64,000 nt of DNA from Nansenia antarctica (GCA_963989245.1 OZ022346.1:7359926-7423925); one strand, 5' to 3'; counted from the stretch's first letter, positions 30,985 through 42,097 are shown. The notes: generated by a model not told the origin, from the sequence alone. Numbers and translations are program-made.

Positions 30985-32560
30985 TATGCTGAATGAATTT
31001 AGCACTTAAGAAACCGACCCTAGACCCGGATACCCTCGCAAACTACAGACCCATTTCTAACCTCCCGTTCCTCTCCAAGGTCCTGGAGAAAATAGTCGCC
31101 ACCCAACTCCAACATCACCTCAGCAGCAATAACATTGCAGAAAAATTCCAGTCTGGTTTCCGCTCCGCCCATAGCACTGAAACAGCACTGGTCAGGGTGA
31201 CAAACGACATTCTCATGGCAGCCGATGCCGGCTCTCCTTCTCTCCTCATCCTCCTGGACCTCACAGCCGCCTTTGACACCGTCGACCACACCATCCTCCT
31301 AGACCGCCTTCACTCCACTATCGGACTCTGCTACACTGTTCTGGACTGGTTCACATCCTATCTTTCCGAACGCACCGAGTGCATCTCCTTGGGAGGTGCA
31401 AAGTCCCGGACCCAGCCTGTCACCTGTGGTGTCCCCCAAGGATCCGTACTCGGACCCACCCTCTTCACCCTGTACATGTTACCCCTCGGCCGTGTCATCA
31501 GCAAGCATGGTATCCCCTACCATTGCTATGCTGACGACACACAACTCTACATTAAACTGGACCCAACCCCTCAGTCAACCTCATCTGCACTCACCATCTG
31601 CCTGGAGGAGATAAAGGCGTGGATGAGAGTTAACTTCCTTCAATTAAATAGCTGCAAAACAGAAGCCATCCTCATCGGCACCCCTCACCAGGTTAAATCA
31701 TCCCCCATAACAAGCATCACTTTCTCTGGACAGGTTATCCCTCTGTCATCCGTCGTCACCAACCTTGGTGTTCGAATGGACCCCCACCTCAACTACGAGG
31801 CCCACATTAAACACATATCCAAAACGTCATTCTTCCACCTTAGAAATATAGCAAAACTCCGCCCCACCCTGTCTTTGCCCGATGCCGAGAAGTTAGTCCA
31901 TGCCTTTGTCTCCTCCAGGCTCGACTACTGCAACGCACTTCTCATCGGGATCCCTAGCAAGAGCCTTCAGAAGCTCCAGTACATTCAGAACAGCGCTGCT
32001 AGGATCCTGATGAGAGTGCGCAAATACGATCACATCACACCCATCCTCCACTCACTACACTGGCTTCCCATCTCCTCTCGGATCATTTACAAAATCTCAC
32101 TGTTAACTCATCAATGCATTCACGGCAACGCACCCCCTTACCTCAAGGACCTGGTCAAATCCCACAGCCCCTCCACTCGCACTCTCCGCTCATCAAATGC
32201 AAACCTCCTCAAACCCACCAAAACCCACCTCCGCTCCATGGGAGACCGGGCCTTCTGCTCCATCGCCCCCGAACTGTGGAACGCCCTCCCTGCCCACCTG
32301 AGAGCACCACAATCGGTCGACTCTTTTAAGAGCGGACTTAAGACTCATCTTTTTAACAAAGCGTTCCAGTAGCCAGATTTGTATTTATTTTTTTCTTTCG
32401 TTTTATGCCACAGTGTCTTTTTAACCTTTCTGCTTTTGATGTTTTTAGTGATCTTTATTGTGTTGTGCTGTTTTTGTTTCTTTTATTGACTGTAGCACTT
32501 TGAGATTCTTGAAATGTAAAGTGCTTTATAAATAAAATCCATTATTATTATTATTATTAT
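30985..32560 (+). mobile_element. L2-clade LINE, 5' truncated
   Basis: Carries an open 459-codon reading frame (30993-32372) and a 3' UTR ending TTTATAAATAAAATCC with a (TTA)n tail. This is the L2 type of 3' end. Confidence 0.9.
30993..32372 (+). CDS. L2 reverse transcriptase, C-terminal 459 codons
   Basis: Contains NYRPISNLPFLSKVLEKIV, LDLTAAFDTVDHTILLDRL, CGVPQGSVLGP and the catalytic YADD in YHCYADDTQLY. The usual L2 tail follows (DYCNALLIGIPSKSLQKLQ, SAARILMR, ITPILHSLHWLPI, DRAFCSIAPELWNALP). No internal stops, so a young or well-preserved copy, but the endonuclease and early RT motifs are absent, so it cannot retrotranspose by itself. The first codons are just the truncation point, not a native start. 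Confidence 0.88.
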   Translation: MNLALKKPTLDPDTLANYRPISNLPFLSKVLEKIVATQLQHHLSSNNIAEKFQSGFRSAHSTETALVRVTNDILMAADAGSPSLLILLDLTAAFDTVDHTILLDRLHSTIGLCYTVLDWFTSYLSERTECISLGGAKSRTQPVTCGVPQGSVLGPTLFTLYMLPLGRVISKHGIPYHCYADDTQLYIKLDPTPQSTSSALTICLEEIKAWMRVNFLQLNSCKTEAILIGTPHQVKSSPITSITFSGQVIPLSSVVTNLGVRMDPHLNYEAHIKHISKTSFFHLRNIAKLRPTLSLPDAEKLVHAFVSSRLDYCNALLIGIPSKSLQKLQYIQNSAARILMRVRKYDHITPILHSLHWLPISSRIIYKISLLTHQCIHGNAPPYLKDLVKSHSPSTRTLRSSNANLLKPTKTHLRSMGDRAFCSIAPELWNALPAHLRAPQSVDSFKSGLKTHLFNKAFQ

Positions 32561-33298
32561 GCAAGGAAATTCTAAAAAGTTTTTTTTTTAAAATCATACC
32601 AAATACTTCTACTACAATCATTTAAACAACGGTGCTTTCTCAACCCTCACCATGGCTTGTCTCCGACACTGACGTAGACGACATTTCTTTTTTTCCCTTT
32701 TTTAATAGCTTTTAATTTGAAACAGAGAGCGGAAGTGTTGATAAAAAATAAAAATAAAAAAGACATATTTACATTGAAACGGTAGTGTATGTTGCTGGTA
32801 TGATGTCTTTCTTTCTTTCTTAATTCTTTTTTTTATTTTTTTATTACTGATAACATTTTATTTAAAAAAAGAAAAAAAATATTTAAATTTCTTTATTTTC
32901 AAATATGAATGACATTTTAAAATGTATGGACATCTTTGTACATTGTGTTGCAATCTTCTTATGTCAAATGTGGATTAGAAAAGACAAATGTCAAAACAAA
33001 AAATAATTCAATGCTGCCATCTTGTGTTAAGTTTAGGTCAACCTTAAAGTTGTGCATTACACATTTAGTGCTAAAACAGCTTGCCATCATTCCTACAAAC
33101 TCACCTCACAGCGCATTGTTGACAGATTGCAGTTCATTGACAGTTAAGTCTGCGTGCAGCATGGGTTCCAGTCTTTCCATTTTCTTATTGCAGTATAAGT
33201 AGTTACTGAAGACCGACAAGTTACCATTGTTGCTCCTGCCTGTCCGCATTTCATCAAACCATAAAGAAATGCAGCTGTCATAGCACTGAATGAGGTGA
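32561..33298. other. AT-rich unassigned segment
   Basis: Poly-T and poly-A tracts, no gene seen. The part ACTGATAACATTTTATTTA (32846) recurs near 63572, so the duplication described at 33299 may originally have been larger. Confidence 0.4.
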
Positions 33299-33604
33299 AA
33301 CTGTAGGCGTGACAAACTGAATGACGTCAAATTGGCATGACATAAGCTGAATCTTATGTTTGCGTAGATCCCCTATAATAGGGGCCCGATTACAGGCGCC
33401 TCTGGGACATGAGGATGCCTCTAAGGGTGGGGGTGCAAACATGTTTGTGAGGGTGGTAGGATGTCTGTAAACTGGAGGTATGTCTGTAGTGGAGGGGGCA
33501 GAGGGAGCTGCTGAACTACAGCTGTCTGATGCATCAGAGTCTCAGAGCCCAACATCACCCTGATCTGGAGCCTGCAGAGGTGAGAGAGAGAGGGCAGAGA
33601 CACT
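33299..33604. repeat. Duplicated segment, copy of 63634-63939
   Basis: About 305 bp nearly identical to 63634-63939: starts CTGTAGGCGTGACAAACTGA, ends GGGCAGAGACACT. Differences seen are two substitutions and a 3-bp indel. It contains the exon-like frame at 33421-33571. Confidence 0.95.
33421..33571 (-). CDS. Candidate terminal exon (copy A)
   Basis: Minus strand: acceptor CACCTCTGCAG, then 49 codons reading LQIRVMLGSETLMHQTAVVQ, PPPLQTYLQFTDILPPSQ, ending in TAG (33421-33423). The second copy at 63757 lacks exactly one codon. Gene not recognised. No upstream partner exon found in the window. Confidence 0.35.
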
Positions 33605-33605
33605 T

Positions 33606-33755
33606 GGTGTGAGGTCAGCCCAGGACCAGGGGTCCCCAGTCTACAGAGGTCCTGAGGACCAGGGGACCCCAGCCTACAGAGGTCCTGAGGACCAGGGGGA
33701 CCAGGGGTCCCCAGCCTACAGAGGTCCTGAGGACCAGGGGACCCCAGCCTACAGA
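33606..33755. repeat. 33-bp minisatellite, block 1
   Basis: Unit GAGGTCCTGAGGACCAGGGG plus ACCCCAGCCTACA. A plus-strand frame reads the 11-residue repeat GPEDQGTPAYR. Confidence 0.95.
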
Positions 33756-33989
33756 TCAGCCGTGTGTGTGTGTGTGCGCGTGTGCATGCGCAGGGGTGAT
33801 GAGTGAGCTGCGTAATCTCATGACCCATGTTGCTGACCAGGGGCCAGGCACTTACGGAAGGCAGTGGCAGCACCCATCTGACCTTACTTGCAGGAATTAC
33901 CGATCCCGATTTGGTAATGAAACCCCATTGTTCTCCCTGGATGATTGGCAGTACCAGAACAAATTAATTAAAATTAAGCCCTACAGGGC

Positions 33990-34234
33990 CAGAGGTCAGC
34001 CCAGGACCAGGGGTCCCCAGCCTACAGAGGTCCTGAGGACCAGGGGACCCCAGCCTACAGAGGTCCTGAGGACCAGGGGGACCGGGGTCCCCAGCCTACA
34101 GAGGTCCTGAGGACCAGGGGACTCCAGCCTACAGAGGTCCTGAGGACCAGGGGTCCCCAGCATACAGAGGTCCTTAGGACCAGGGGACCCCAGCCTACAG
34201 AGGTCCTTAGGACCAGGGGTCCCCAGCCTACAGA
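33990..34234. repeat. 33-bp minisatellite, block 2
   Basis: Same unit as block 1, about seven copies. Between the blocks, 33756-33989 holds a short GT run and unique sequence. Confidence 0.95.
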
Positions 34235-34239
34235 TCAGC

Positions 34240-34560
34240 CGTGTGTGTGTGTGCGCGTGTGGACTGTTGTTCTTTGTTCAGAAAAAAAAAAAGAAAAAAA
34301 AGGGAAATAATGCAATGTTGTAATGCTATTGTTAATGTTTGGGATTGTTATTGTCAATGGAATTGCAGACGGAGATGCAAGCATGTCATTTGCAAACAGC
34401 TAAAGGAAAGGAGATGTTACATATAGGCATTATGTTAGTAGCCTGTGTTACAGGGACACCTAGGGGTGACCTGATAATGTTGCATATAAGACCCGGATGT
34501 TGTATGTGGGCGTGCGCGGGAGGAACCGCAGTTTAATAAAAGTCATACTGAAACAGTTTT
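34240..34560 (+). promoter_or_regulatory. LTR-like or promoter-like segment
   Basis: Contains CATATAAGACCCGG (TATA-like, 34482-34495), then a GC-rich stretch and AATAAAAGTC (34535). The order TATA, about 50 bp, AATAAA resembles a retroviral-type U3/R junction. No second LTR, primer site or flanking duplication found, so weakly supported. Confidence 0.25.
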
Positions 34561-34614
34561 GGGTCGCTCCACCGCCAAAAAATCTCACTCCAAACTTTTG
34601 GTGAAACTTGCCAG

Positions 34615-34935
34615 CCCTGCAGATTCACCCAAGATGGCCGCCAGCATAACAACACAACCAGACTCACCTAAGATGGCCGCCAGCCTTACAACACAACCAG
34701 ACTCAACTAAGATGGCCGCCAGCCTTACAACACAACCAGACTCAACTAAGATGGCCGCCAGCCTAACAACACAACCAGACAAACCTAAGATGGCCGCCAG
34801 TCTTACAGCACAGCCAGACTCACCTATGATGGCCGCCAGCCTTACAACACAACCAGACTCACTTAAGATGGCCGCCAGCCTTACAACACAACCAGACTCA
34901 CCTAAGATGGCCGCCAGCCTTACAAACACTCTCCA
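34615..34935 (+). repeat. 39-bp minisatellite carrying AAGATGGCCGCC motifs
   Basis: Eight units, each with CCTAAGATGGCCGCCAGCCT and ACAACACAACCAGACTCA. The frame 34559-35125 (188 codons) reads 13-residue repeats (DSPKMAASLTTQP), a by-product of the 39-bp period. AAGATGGCCGCC resembles the YY1 recognition motif (AAGATGGCGGC). Confidence 0.9.
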
Positions 34936-35436
34936 AGTATATCCAGCTGCGGACATCACGCCTATCACCCGGACGCTTGATGGACCATATTTGGTTGGAG
35001 TGGTTGGAGCGCGTCATCATACCGCGCCTGCATATTTGCATATTGCGCCTGCATATTTGCATAGACTACGTCATCGCAAATCATTTATGCAAGAAATGTT
35101 TATACTAAGGATAGTTGATTGTTGAAGTGACTGCATGAAAAGGTAATTTTGTGGCTTATATGCCTTGTTGTGATTTTAATAGATAGCTGGAACTCAGCCA
35201 TATGTTTTACGTACCATTTTCTAGCATTGACTAATTTTAGATGCACTTGAATTCTACAGGGAAAGGAGGTTTTCATTGCTGACCTTCATGTAACCGCAAC
35301 GTGGGTCCAGCCCCACAACTGTGATCCCATGAGCCATTTCCCAGTAAGTCAAATGATTGAGCCGGTATTTGAATAAGATAAACAGCTATGTAGAAAACAT
35401 TGTATCCAGCATTACAATTGGCATGCCCTTCCAAAC

Positions 35437-35856
35437 AGACAAACAGACTGAAGAACTGCTTCTACCACAGGGCCGTCAAGGCCCTGAACACAGCAAAGGC
35501 CTAAGTTCTGGGCCCAGGACAGTCTGGACGGATTGTATGGCAGCTAGTGCTGAGGCACAAACATGTACATTTCAAGCCTGCAAACTGTGACACTTTAAAT
35601 AACGTGAAAAAATAATTTTGTGCAATATGACAACCCTAGTTGACTATCTGTGCAGTATAGTACAGTGGATTGTGTACATAGCTTTTATTTATGTAAACCA
35701 GCTCCTTACCTTCTTGTGATTTTATTCTTTTTCTAAAAGTGTTTTTTTTCTTCCCTTTCCTAACACCAGGGGAGCCACCCCTCCTAAATTTCGTTGTTTG
35801 GTACCTGTACTGTAGCAATGACAATAAAGTCCATTCATTCATTCATTCATTCATTC
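35437..35856 (+). mobile_element. Rex1/CR1-like LINE 3' fragment, copy 1 only
   Basis: Matches 6025-6454, from ACAGACTGAAGAACTGCTTC through the 3' UTR to a long (ATTC)n tail. The other copies read straight through (GCATGCCCTTCATGGGACAT), giving the empty site. Confidence 0.9.
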
Positions 35857-36166
35857 ATGGGACATCAGCACATTAGCTGTGTTGGTCCTAAATACCTTCT
35901 TTTTTTTTTAAAACTTGATTTCATCAAGGTAAATTAAATGGTTTCCTAACACTTAGCCAAAAAAACACTACATGTATGAGAAAGGACTTCATCAAATTAT
36001 CATGTAATTCATAATCATGCACACCCCAGTTAAGTGTTGGATAAAAATGATAAATGCAGTACATGGTTTTGAACAGGAACATGCTGATCAGAAGGATGCC
36101 CTTATCCTTCCACTGTGGGTTCCAGGCCACTTTGTCCTGTGTGTAAGTGTACTATACCCATATATA

Positions 36167-37075
36167 CAGCCCGTTCCAAATTATTATGCAAATGATATTT
36201 TTCTCAGATTTTCCTAAATAGTCGATGCAAATGACAATCAGTATAATTTTCAAGTCATCAACCGTTAGAGTATAATTCAAATTTTATTCAACAAACCTCC
36301 CAATGATAACAGTATTTTTCTAAAAAATAAAAAACTCAAAATCCACTGTTCCAAATTATTATGCACAACAGAGTTTCAAAACATTTTATAGGTTGTAAAG
36401 AACTACAAATGGTAATTTTATGAATTTAGGGTTAGGAGGTCATATTAGGAGGTCATATTTACTGAAATCAAAAGCTATTTCAAACAAAAACATCTTAACA
36501 GGTCAAGTTACATGTTAACATAGGACCCCTTCTTTGATATCACCTTCACAATTCTTGCATCCATTGAACTTGTGAGTTTTTGGACAGTTTCTGCTTGAAT
36601 TTCTTTGCAGGATGCCAGAATAGCCTCCCAGAGCTGCTGTTTTGATGTGAACTGCCTCCCACCCTCATATATATTTTGCTTGAGGATGCTCCAAAGGTTC
36701 TCAATAGGGTTGAGGTCAGGGGAAGATGGGGGCCACACCATGAGTTTCTCTCCTTTTATGCCTATAGCAGCCAATGACACAGAGGTATTCTTTGCAGCAT
36801 GACATCCTGCATTGTCATGCATGAAGATGATTTTGCTACGGAAGGCACGGTTCTACTTTTTGTACCACGGAAGAAAGTGGTCAGTCAGAAACTCTACATA
36901 CTTTGCCGAGGTCATTTTCACACCTTCAGGGACCTTAAAAGGGCCTACCAGCTCTCTCCCCATGATTCCGGCCCAAAACATGACTCCGCCACCTCCTTGC
37001 TGACGTCGCAGCCTTGTTGGGACATGGTGGCCATCCACCAACCATCCACTACTCCATCCATCTGTGTTACATAAA
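36167..37075 (-). mobile_element. Tc1/mariner-type remnant (copy 1)
   Basis: The end CAGCCCGTTCCAAATTATTA follows TA (36165-36166), and a related subterminal motif CCAAATTATTATGCACAACA lies at 36352. Minus-strand transposase pieces: GGGVMFWAGIMGRELVGPF (36853-37098), then after a frameshift MHDNAGCHAAKNTSV and VWPPSSPDLNPIENLWSILK (36508-36822), which carry two of the three catalytic acidic positions. The N-terminal DNA-binding half and the other TIR are missing. Confidence 0.85.
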
Positions 37076-37330
37076 TAAAGGCTATGTACACTATCCACTA
37101 TACTATACTGTACAGATAAAACACTGTGCTGTACTCTATGCTATGCTATACCTATTCTAACATTTCCTATTTCTCTGCAACCTTATGTACCCTAGGGTTG
37201 TCATATTGCACATAGTGTTATTGCACATTCATTTAAAGTGTCGCAGTTTGCAGGCTTGAAATGTACACATTTGTGCCTCAGCACTACACCTGATTTTTCA
37301 ATCCAGCAGCTGCCATCAATCCGTCCATCC
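37060..37330 (-). mobile_element. LINE 3' UTR fragment, minus strand (copy 1)
   Basis: Reverse complement of the 3' UTR at 6110-6320 (GTGCCTCAGCACTACACCTG, TTTAAAGTGTCGCAGTTTGC). It replaces the missing mariner end. The junction is identical in all three copies, so it predates the triplication. Confidence 0.85.
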
Positions 37331-38896
37331 GTTTCCCAGTAAGTCAAATGATTGAGCCGGTATTTGAATAAGATAAACAGCTATGTAGACAACATTGTAT
37401 CCAGCATTACAATTGGCATGCCCTTCATGGGACATCAGCACATTAGCTGTGTTGGTCCTAAATACCTTCTTTTTTTTTTAAACTTGATTTCATCAAGGTA
37501 AATTAAATGGTTTCCTAACACTAAGCCAAAAAAACACTACATGTATGAGAAAGGACTTCATCAAATTATCATGTAATTCATAATCATGCACACCCCAGTT
37601 AAGTGTTGGATAAAAATGATAAATGCAGTACATGGTTTTGAACAGGAACATGCTGATCAGAAGGATGCCCTTATCCTTCCACTGTGGGTTCCAGGCCACT
37701 TTGTCCTGTGTGTAAGTGTACTATACCCATATATACAGCCCGTTCCAAATTATTATGCAAATGATATTTTTCTCAGATTTTCCTAAATAGTCGATGCAAA
37801 TGACAATCAGTATAATTTTCAAGTCATCAACCGTTAGAGTATAATTCAAATTTTATTGAACAAACCTCCCAATGATAACAGTATTTTTTTTTAAAAATAA
37901 AAAACTCAAAATCCACTGTTCCAAATTATTATGCACAACAGAGTTTCAAAACATTTTATAGGTTGTAAAGAACTACAAATGGTAATTTGATGAATTTAGG
38001 GTTAGGAGGTCATATTAGGAGGTCATATTTACTGAAATCAAAAGCTATTTCAAACAAAAACATCTTAACAGGTCAAGTTACATGTTAACATAGGACCCCT
38101 TCTTTGATATCACCTTCACAATTCTTGCATCCATTGAACTTGTGAGTTTTTGGACAGTTTCTGCTTGAATTTCTTTGCAGGATGCCAGAATAGCCTCCCA
38201 GAGCTGCTGTTTTGATGTGAACTGCCTCCCACCCTCATATATATTTTGCTTGAGGATGCTCCAAAGGTTCTCAATAGGGTTGAGGTCAGGGGAAGATGGG
38301 GGCCACACCATGAGTTTCTCTCCTTTTATGCCTATAGCAGCCAATGACACAGAGGTATTCTTTGCAGCATGACATCCTGCATTGTCATGCATGAAGATGA
38401 TTTTGCTACGGAAGGCACGGTTCTACTTTTTGTACCACGGAAGAAAGTGGTCAGTCAGAAACTCTACATACTTTGCCGAGGTCATTTTCACACCTTCAGG
38501 GACCTTAAAAGGGCCTACCAGCTCTCTCCCCATGATTCCGGCCCAAAACATGACTCCGCCACCTCCTTGCTGACGTCGCAGCCTTGTTGGGACATGGTGG
38601 CCATCCACCAACCATCCACTACTCCATCCATCTGTGTTACATAAATAAAGGCTATGTACACTATCCACTATACTATACTGTACAGATAAAACACTGTGCT
38701 GTACTCTATGCTATACCTATTCTAACATTTCCTATTTCTCTGCAACCTTATGTACCCTAGGGTTGTCATATTGCACATAGTGTTATTGCACATTCATTTA
38801 AAGTGTCGCAGTTTGCAGGCTTGAAATGTACACATTTGTGCCTCAGCACTACACCTGATTTTTCAATCCAGCAGCTGCCATCAATCCGTCCATCCG
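37331..38896. repeat. Tandem composite repeat, copy 2
   Basis: Same leader, spacer, mariner remnant (about 37737-38645) and LINE 3' UTR as copy 1, without the 419-bp LINE insert. ORF translations of the mariner parts are identical to copy 1. Confidence 0.95.
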
Positions 38897-40466
38897 TTTC
38901 CCAGTAAGTCAAATGATTGAGCCGGTATTTGAATAAGATAAACAGCTATGTAGACAACATTGTATCCAGCATTACAATTGGCATGCCCTTCATGGGACAT
39001 CAGCACATTAGCTGTGTTGGTCCTAAATACCTTCTTTTTTTTTTAAACTTGATTTCATCAAGGTAAATTAAATGGTTTCCTAACACTAAGCCAAAAAAAC
39101 ACTACATGTATGAGAAAGGACTTCATCAAATTATCATGTAATTCATAATCATGCACACCCCAGTTAAGTGTTGGATAAAAATGATAAATGCAGTACATGG
39201 TTTTGAACAGGAACATGCTGATCAGAAGGATGCCCTTATCCTTCCACTGTGGGTTCCAGGCCACTTTGTCCTGTGTGTAAGTGTACTATACCCATATATA
39301 CAGCCCGTTCCAAATTATTATGCAAATGATATTTTTCTCAGATTTTCCTAAATAGTCGATGCAAATGACAATCAGTATAATTTTCAAGTCATCAACCGTT
39401 AGAGTATAATTCAAATTTTATTGAACAAACCTCCCAATGATAACAGTATTTTTTTTTTAAATAAAAAACTCAAAATCCACTGTTCCAAATTATTATGCAC
39501 AACAGAGTTTCAAAACATTTTATAGGTTGTAAAGAACTACAAATGGTAATTTGATGAATTTAGGGTTAGGAGGTCATATTAGGAGGTCATATTTACTGAA
39601 ATCAAAAGCTATTTCAAACAAAAACATCTTAACAGGTCAAGTTACATGTTAACATAGGACCCCTTCTTTGATATCACCTTCACAATTCTTGCATCCATTG
39701 AACTTGTGAGTTTTTGGACAGTTTCTGCTTGAATTTCTTTGCAGGATGCCAGAATAGCCTCCCAGAGCTGCTGTTTTGATGTGAACTGCCTCCCACCCTC
39801 ATATATATTTTGCTTGAGGATGCTCCAAAGGTTCTCAATAGGGTTGAGGTCAGGGGAAGATGGGGGCCACACCATGAGTTTCTCTCCTTTTATGCCTATA
39901 GCAGCCAATGACACAGAGGTATTCTTTGCAGCATGACATCCTGCATTGTCATGCATGAAGATGATTTTGCTACGGAAGGCACGGTTCTACTTTTTGTACC
40001 ACGGAAGAAAGTGGTCAGTCAGAAACTCTACATACTTTGCCGAGGTCATTTTCACACCTTCAGGGACCTTAAAAGGGCCTACCAGCTCTCTCCCCATGAT
40101 TCCGGCCCAAAACATGACTCCGCCACCTCCTTGCTGACGTCGCAGCCTTGTTGGGACATGGTGGCCATCCACCAACCATCCACTACTCCATCCATCTGTG
40201 TTACATAAATAAAGGCTATGTACACTATCCACTATACTATACTGTACAGATAAAACACTGTGCTGTACTCTATGCTATGCTATACCTATTCTAACATTTC
40301 CTATTTCTCTGCAACCTTATGTACCCTAGGGTTGTCATATTGCACATAGTGTTATTGCACATTCATTTAAAGTGTCGCAGTTTGCAGGCTTGAAATGTAC
40401 ACATTTGTGCCTCAGCACTACACCTGATTTTTCAATCCAGCAGCTGCCATCAATCCGTCCATCCGT
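38897..40466. repeat. Tandem composite repeat, copy 3
   Basis: Near-identical to copy 2. Differences include the length of a poly-T tract near 39450 and a CTATG repeat unit. Confidence 0.95.
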
Positions 40467-40595
40467 TTCCCAGTAAGTCAAATGATTGAGCCGGTATTTG
40501 AATAAGATAAACAGCTATGTAGACAACATTGTATCCAGCATTACAATTGGCATGCCCTTCATGGGACATCAGCACATTAGCTGTGTTGGTCCTAA
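40467..40595. repeat. Tandem composite repeat, terminal partial copy
   Basis: Leader and ATGGGACATCAGCACATTAG only, ending at GGTCCTAA. Unique sequence (TGTAGGGTGTAAAAGC) follows. Confidence 0.95.
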
Positions 40596-40962
40596 TGTAG
40601 GGTGTAAAAGCTTAGCGGTTACAATGGAATGGTTTAGCAATGTGGCTGTATGTTGTTTATAGCAAAGCATAACTTGATATCAATAATCTGACTCCAAGTA
40701 ATTTAATTGAGGCAAATGAGGCTTTAATAATACGGTGAACTTTTATTAGAACTTTTATTAGTAACAATTAACACATAATTGTTACTTTACAATTAACACA
40801 TACAAAAAAAAAGATTCTGAGTGGGGCAGAAAGTAAGGAGAAGAATGGAGAGAGGGCATGTCAACAGGGCATGGGCCGGATTAGAACACATGCCGACATG
40901 CCTGTGACCAGAACACCAGGTGTCACCACATTCTTGAGACCTTGTCAAAGACCACTGCATTT
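40596..40962. other. Unassigned segment
   Basis: A short direct repeat (AACTTTTATTAGAAC / ACAATTAACACATA) near 40738-40800; otherwise nothing recognised. Confidence 0.3.
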
Positions 40963-41252
40963 CGTGACGTTAGAATTATAAGGTTCTATCTCCATTTTTG
41001 TCAATTTTGTTTTTTACATAATCTGATCCATTAGGTGTTTATTAATGCCTTCGTGGTGTTGTTTTAAAAATGTTTACATTTTTGAGTTAGTAATTAATCA
41101 AATACAAAGGTTCCATCTCACAAAACATAATAATAATAATAATAATTCATTAAATTGATATAGGGCTTTTCCGAGGCTCAAAGACGGTGACAATTGAATG
41201 TAATAATGGAATGTAAAAACTTTGACGCTCAATATCTCTGAACTACCCTAAA
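40963..41252 (-). mobile_element. MITE, family TTAGAATTATAAGGTTCTATC (copy 1)
   Basis: One end is GACGTTAGAATTATAAGGTT, the other GGAGATAGAACC. The interior shares ATCTGATCCATTAGGTGTTT and CAAAGGTTCCATCTCACAAA with copies at 49650, 57776 and 59220. An (AAT)n-headed LINE scrap interrupts it near 41130-41200. Its right end runs into the 26-bp satellite. Confidence 0.75.
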
Positions 41253-41510
41253 CGGAGATAGAACCTTATCATTCTAAACGGAGATAGAACCTTATAATTC
41301 TAAACGGAGATAGAACCTTATAATTCTAAACGGAGATAGAACCTCATCATTCTAAACGGAGATAGAACCTTATAATTCTAAAAGGAGATAGAACCTTATC
41401 ATTCTAAACGGAGATAGAACCTTATAATTCTAAACGGAGATAGAACCTTATAATTCTAAACGGAGATAGAACCTTAGAATTCTAAACAGAGATAGAACCT
41501 TAGAACATAC
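41253..41510. repeat. 26-bp minisatellite derived from a MITE end
   Basis: About ten units of ATTCTAAACGGAGATAGAAC plus CTTATC. The unit equals the terminal sequence of the adjoining MITE. Confidence 0.95.
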
Positions 41511-41529
41511 ATTTTTAATACACAATACT

Positions 41530-41662
41530 TTCAAATATTGTAGTTTCTTGGGCTTGGAGGGTTTGGGACTCGACTCAGGCTTCTGACTCACTACTTTGGG
41601 CTCAGGTGTGGCTACCTTCTTTGGGCCTGCCACGACAGATTTCTTGCTCACTGTAATACAAA
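41530..41662 (-). CDS. Candidate Lys/Pro-rich exon
   Basis: Minus strand: acceptor TTTGTATTACAG, then VSKKSVVAGPKKVATPEPKV then VSQKPESSPKPSKPKK. Donor not clear (GTATTG or GTATGT). It lies beyond the tdrd5 stop. It could be an alternative tdrd5 3' exon, part of a neighbouring gene, or chance. Confidence 0.3.
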
Positions 41663-41709
41663 TATACGCGTATGAGTGCACCAAATTCAAACAGTCACTG
41701 ATTGCATTA

Positions 41710-42089
41710 CAGGGTTCGACAGTAACGCTTTTTTACTTGTAAAACATTCGCCGGGTTTGTTTGCGCGAGCCCAGACGTTGCTGATAGATCCTGGATATTT
41801 TTACCTGTGTGCAGGAAGAACAACAGACAGCGCAGGCGCCAGACCAGACTAGATGATCCTGAGTGAAGATATTATCAAAGCGTACGGGTGATCGACAGGC
41901 GCGTACGCTTTGATAATATCTTCACTCCACGATCATCTAGTCTAGTCTCGCGCCTGCGCCGTCTGTTGTTCTTCCTGCACACAGGTAAACATATCCGGGA
42001 TCTAGCAGCTTCGTCGGGCTCACGCAAACAAACCCGGCGAATTTGTTACTTGCTCCGGGCAAGTAAAAAAGTGTTACTGTCGAACCCTG
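41710..42089. mobile_element. Foldback element, 380-bp near-palindrome
   Basis: Starts CAGGGTTCGACAGTAACGCT, ends AGTGTTACTGTCGAACCCTG. The two arms (about 185 bp each) are inverted along their whole length with few mismatches, around a centre near 41890 (TACGGGTGATCGACAGGCGCG). It has hAT-like CAGGG ends. Flanks are CATTA / TATTA. Truncated sister at 43632-43868. Confidence 0.85.
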
Positions 42090-42097
42090 TATTATAA

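Larger units (their letters stand above)
35336..37330. repeat. Tandem composite repeat, copy 1
   Basis: Starts TTTCCCAGTAAGTCAAATGA. Comprises about 100 bp of leader, a 419-bp LINE 3' fragment present only here (35437-35856), 300 bp of spacer, a mariner remnant (36167-37075) and a reverse-oriented LINE 3' UTR (37060-37330). Confidence 0.95.

Noticed and set aside
34559..35125. A 188-residue repeat protein gene
   Set aside because: The frame is explained by a 39-bp period; no splice sites or domain support. Treated as a satellite.
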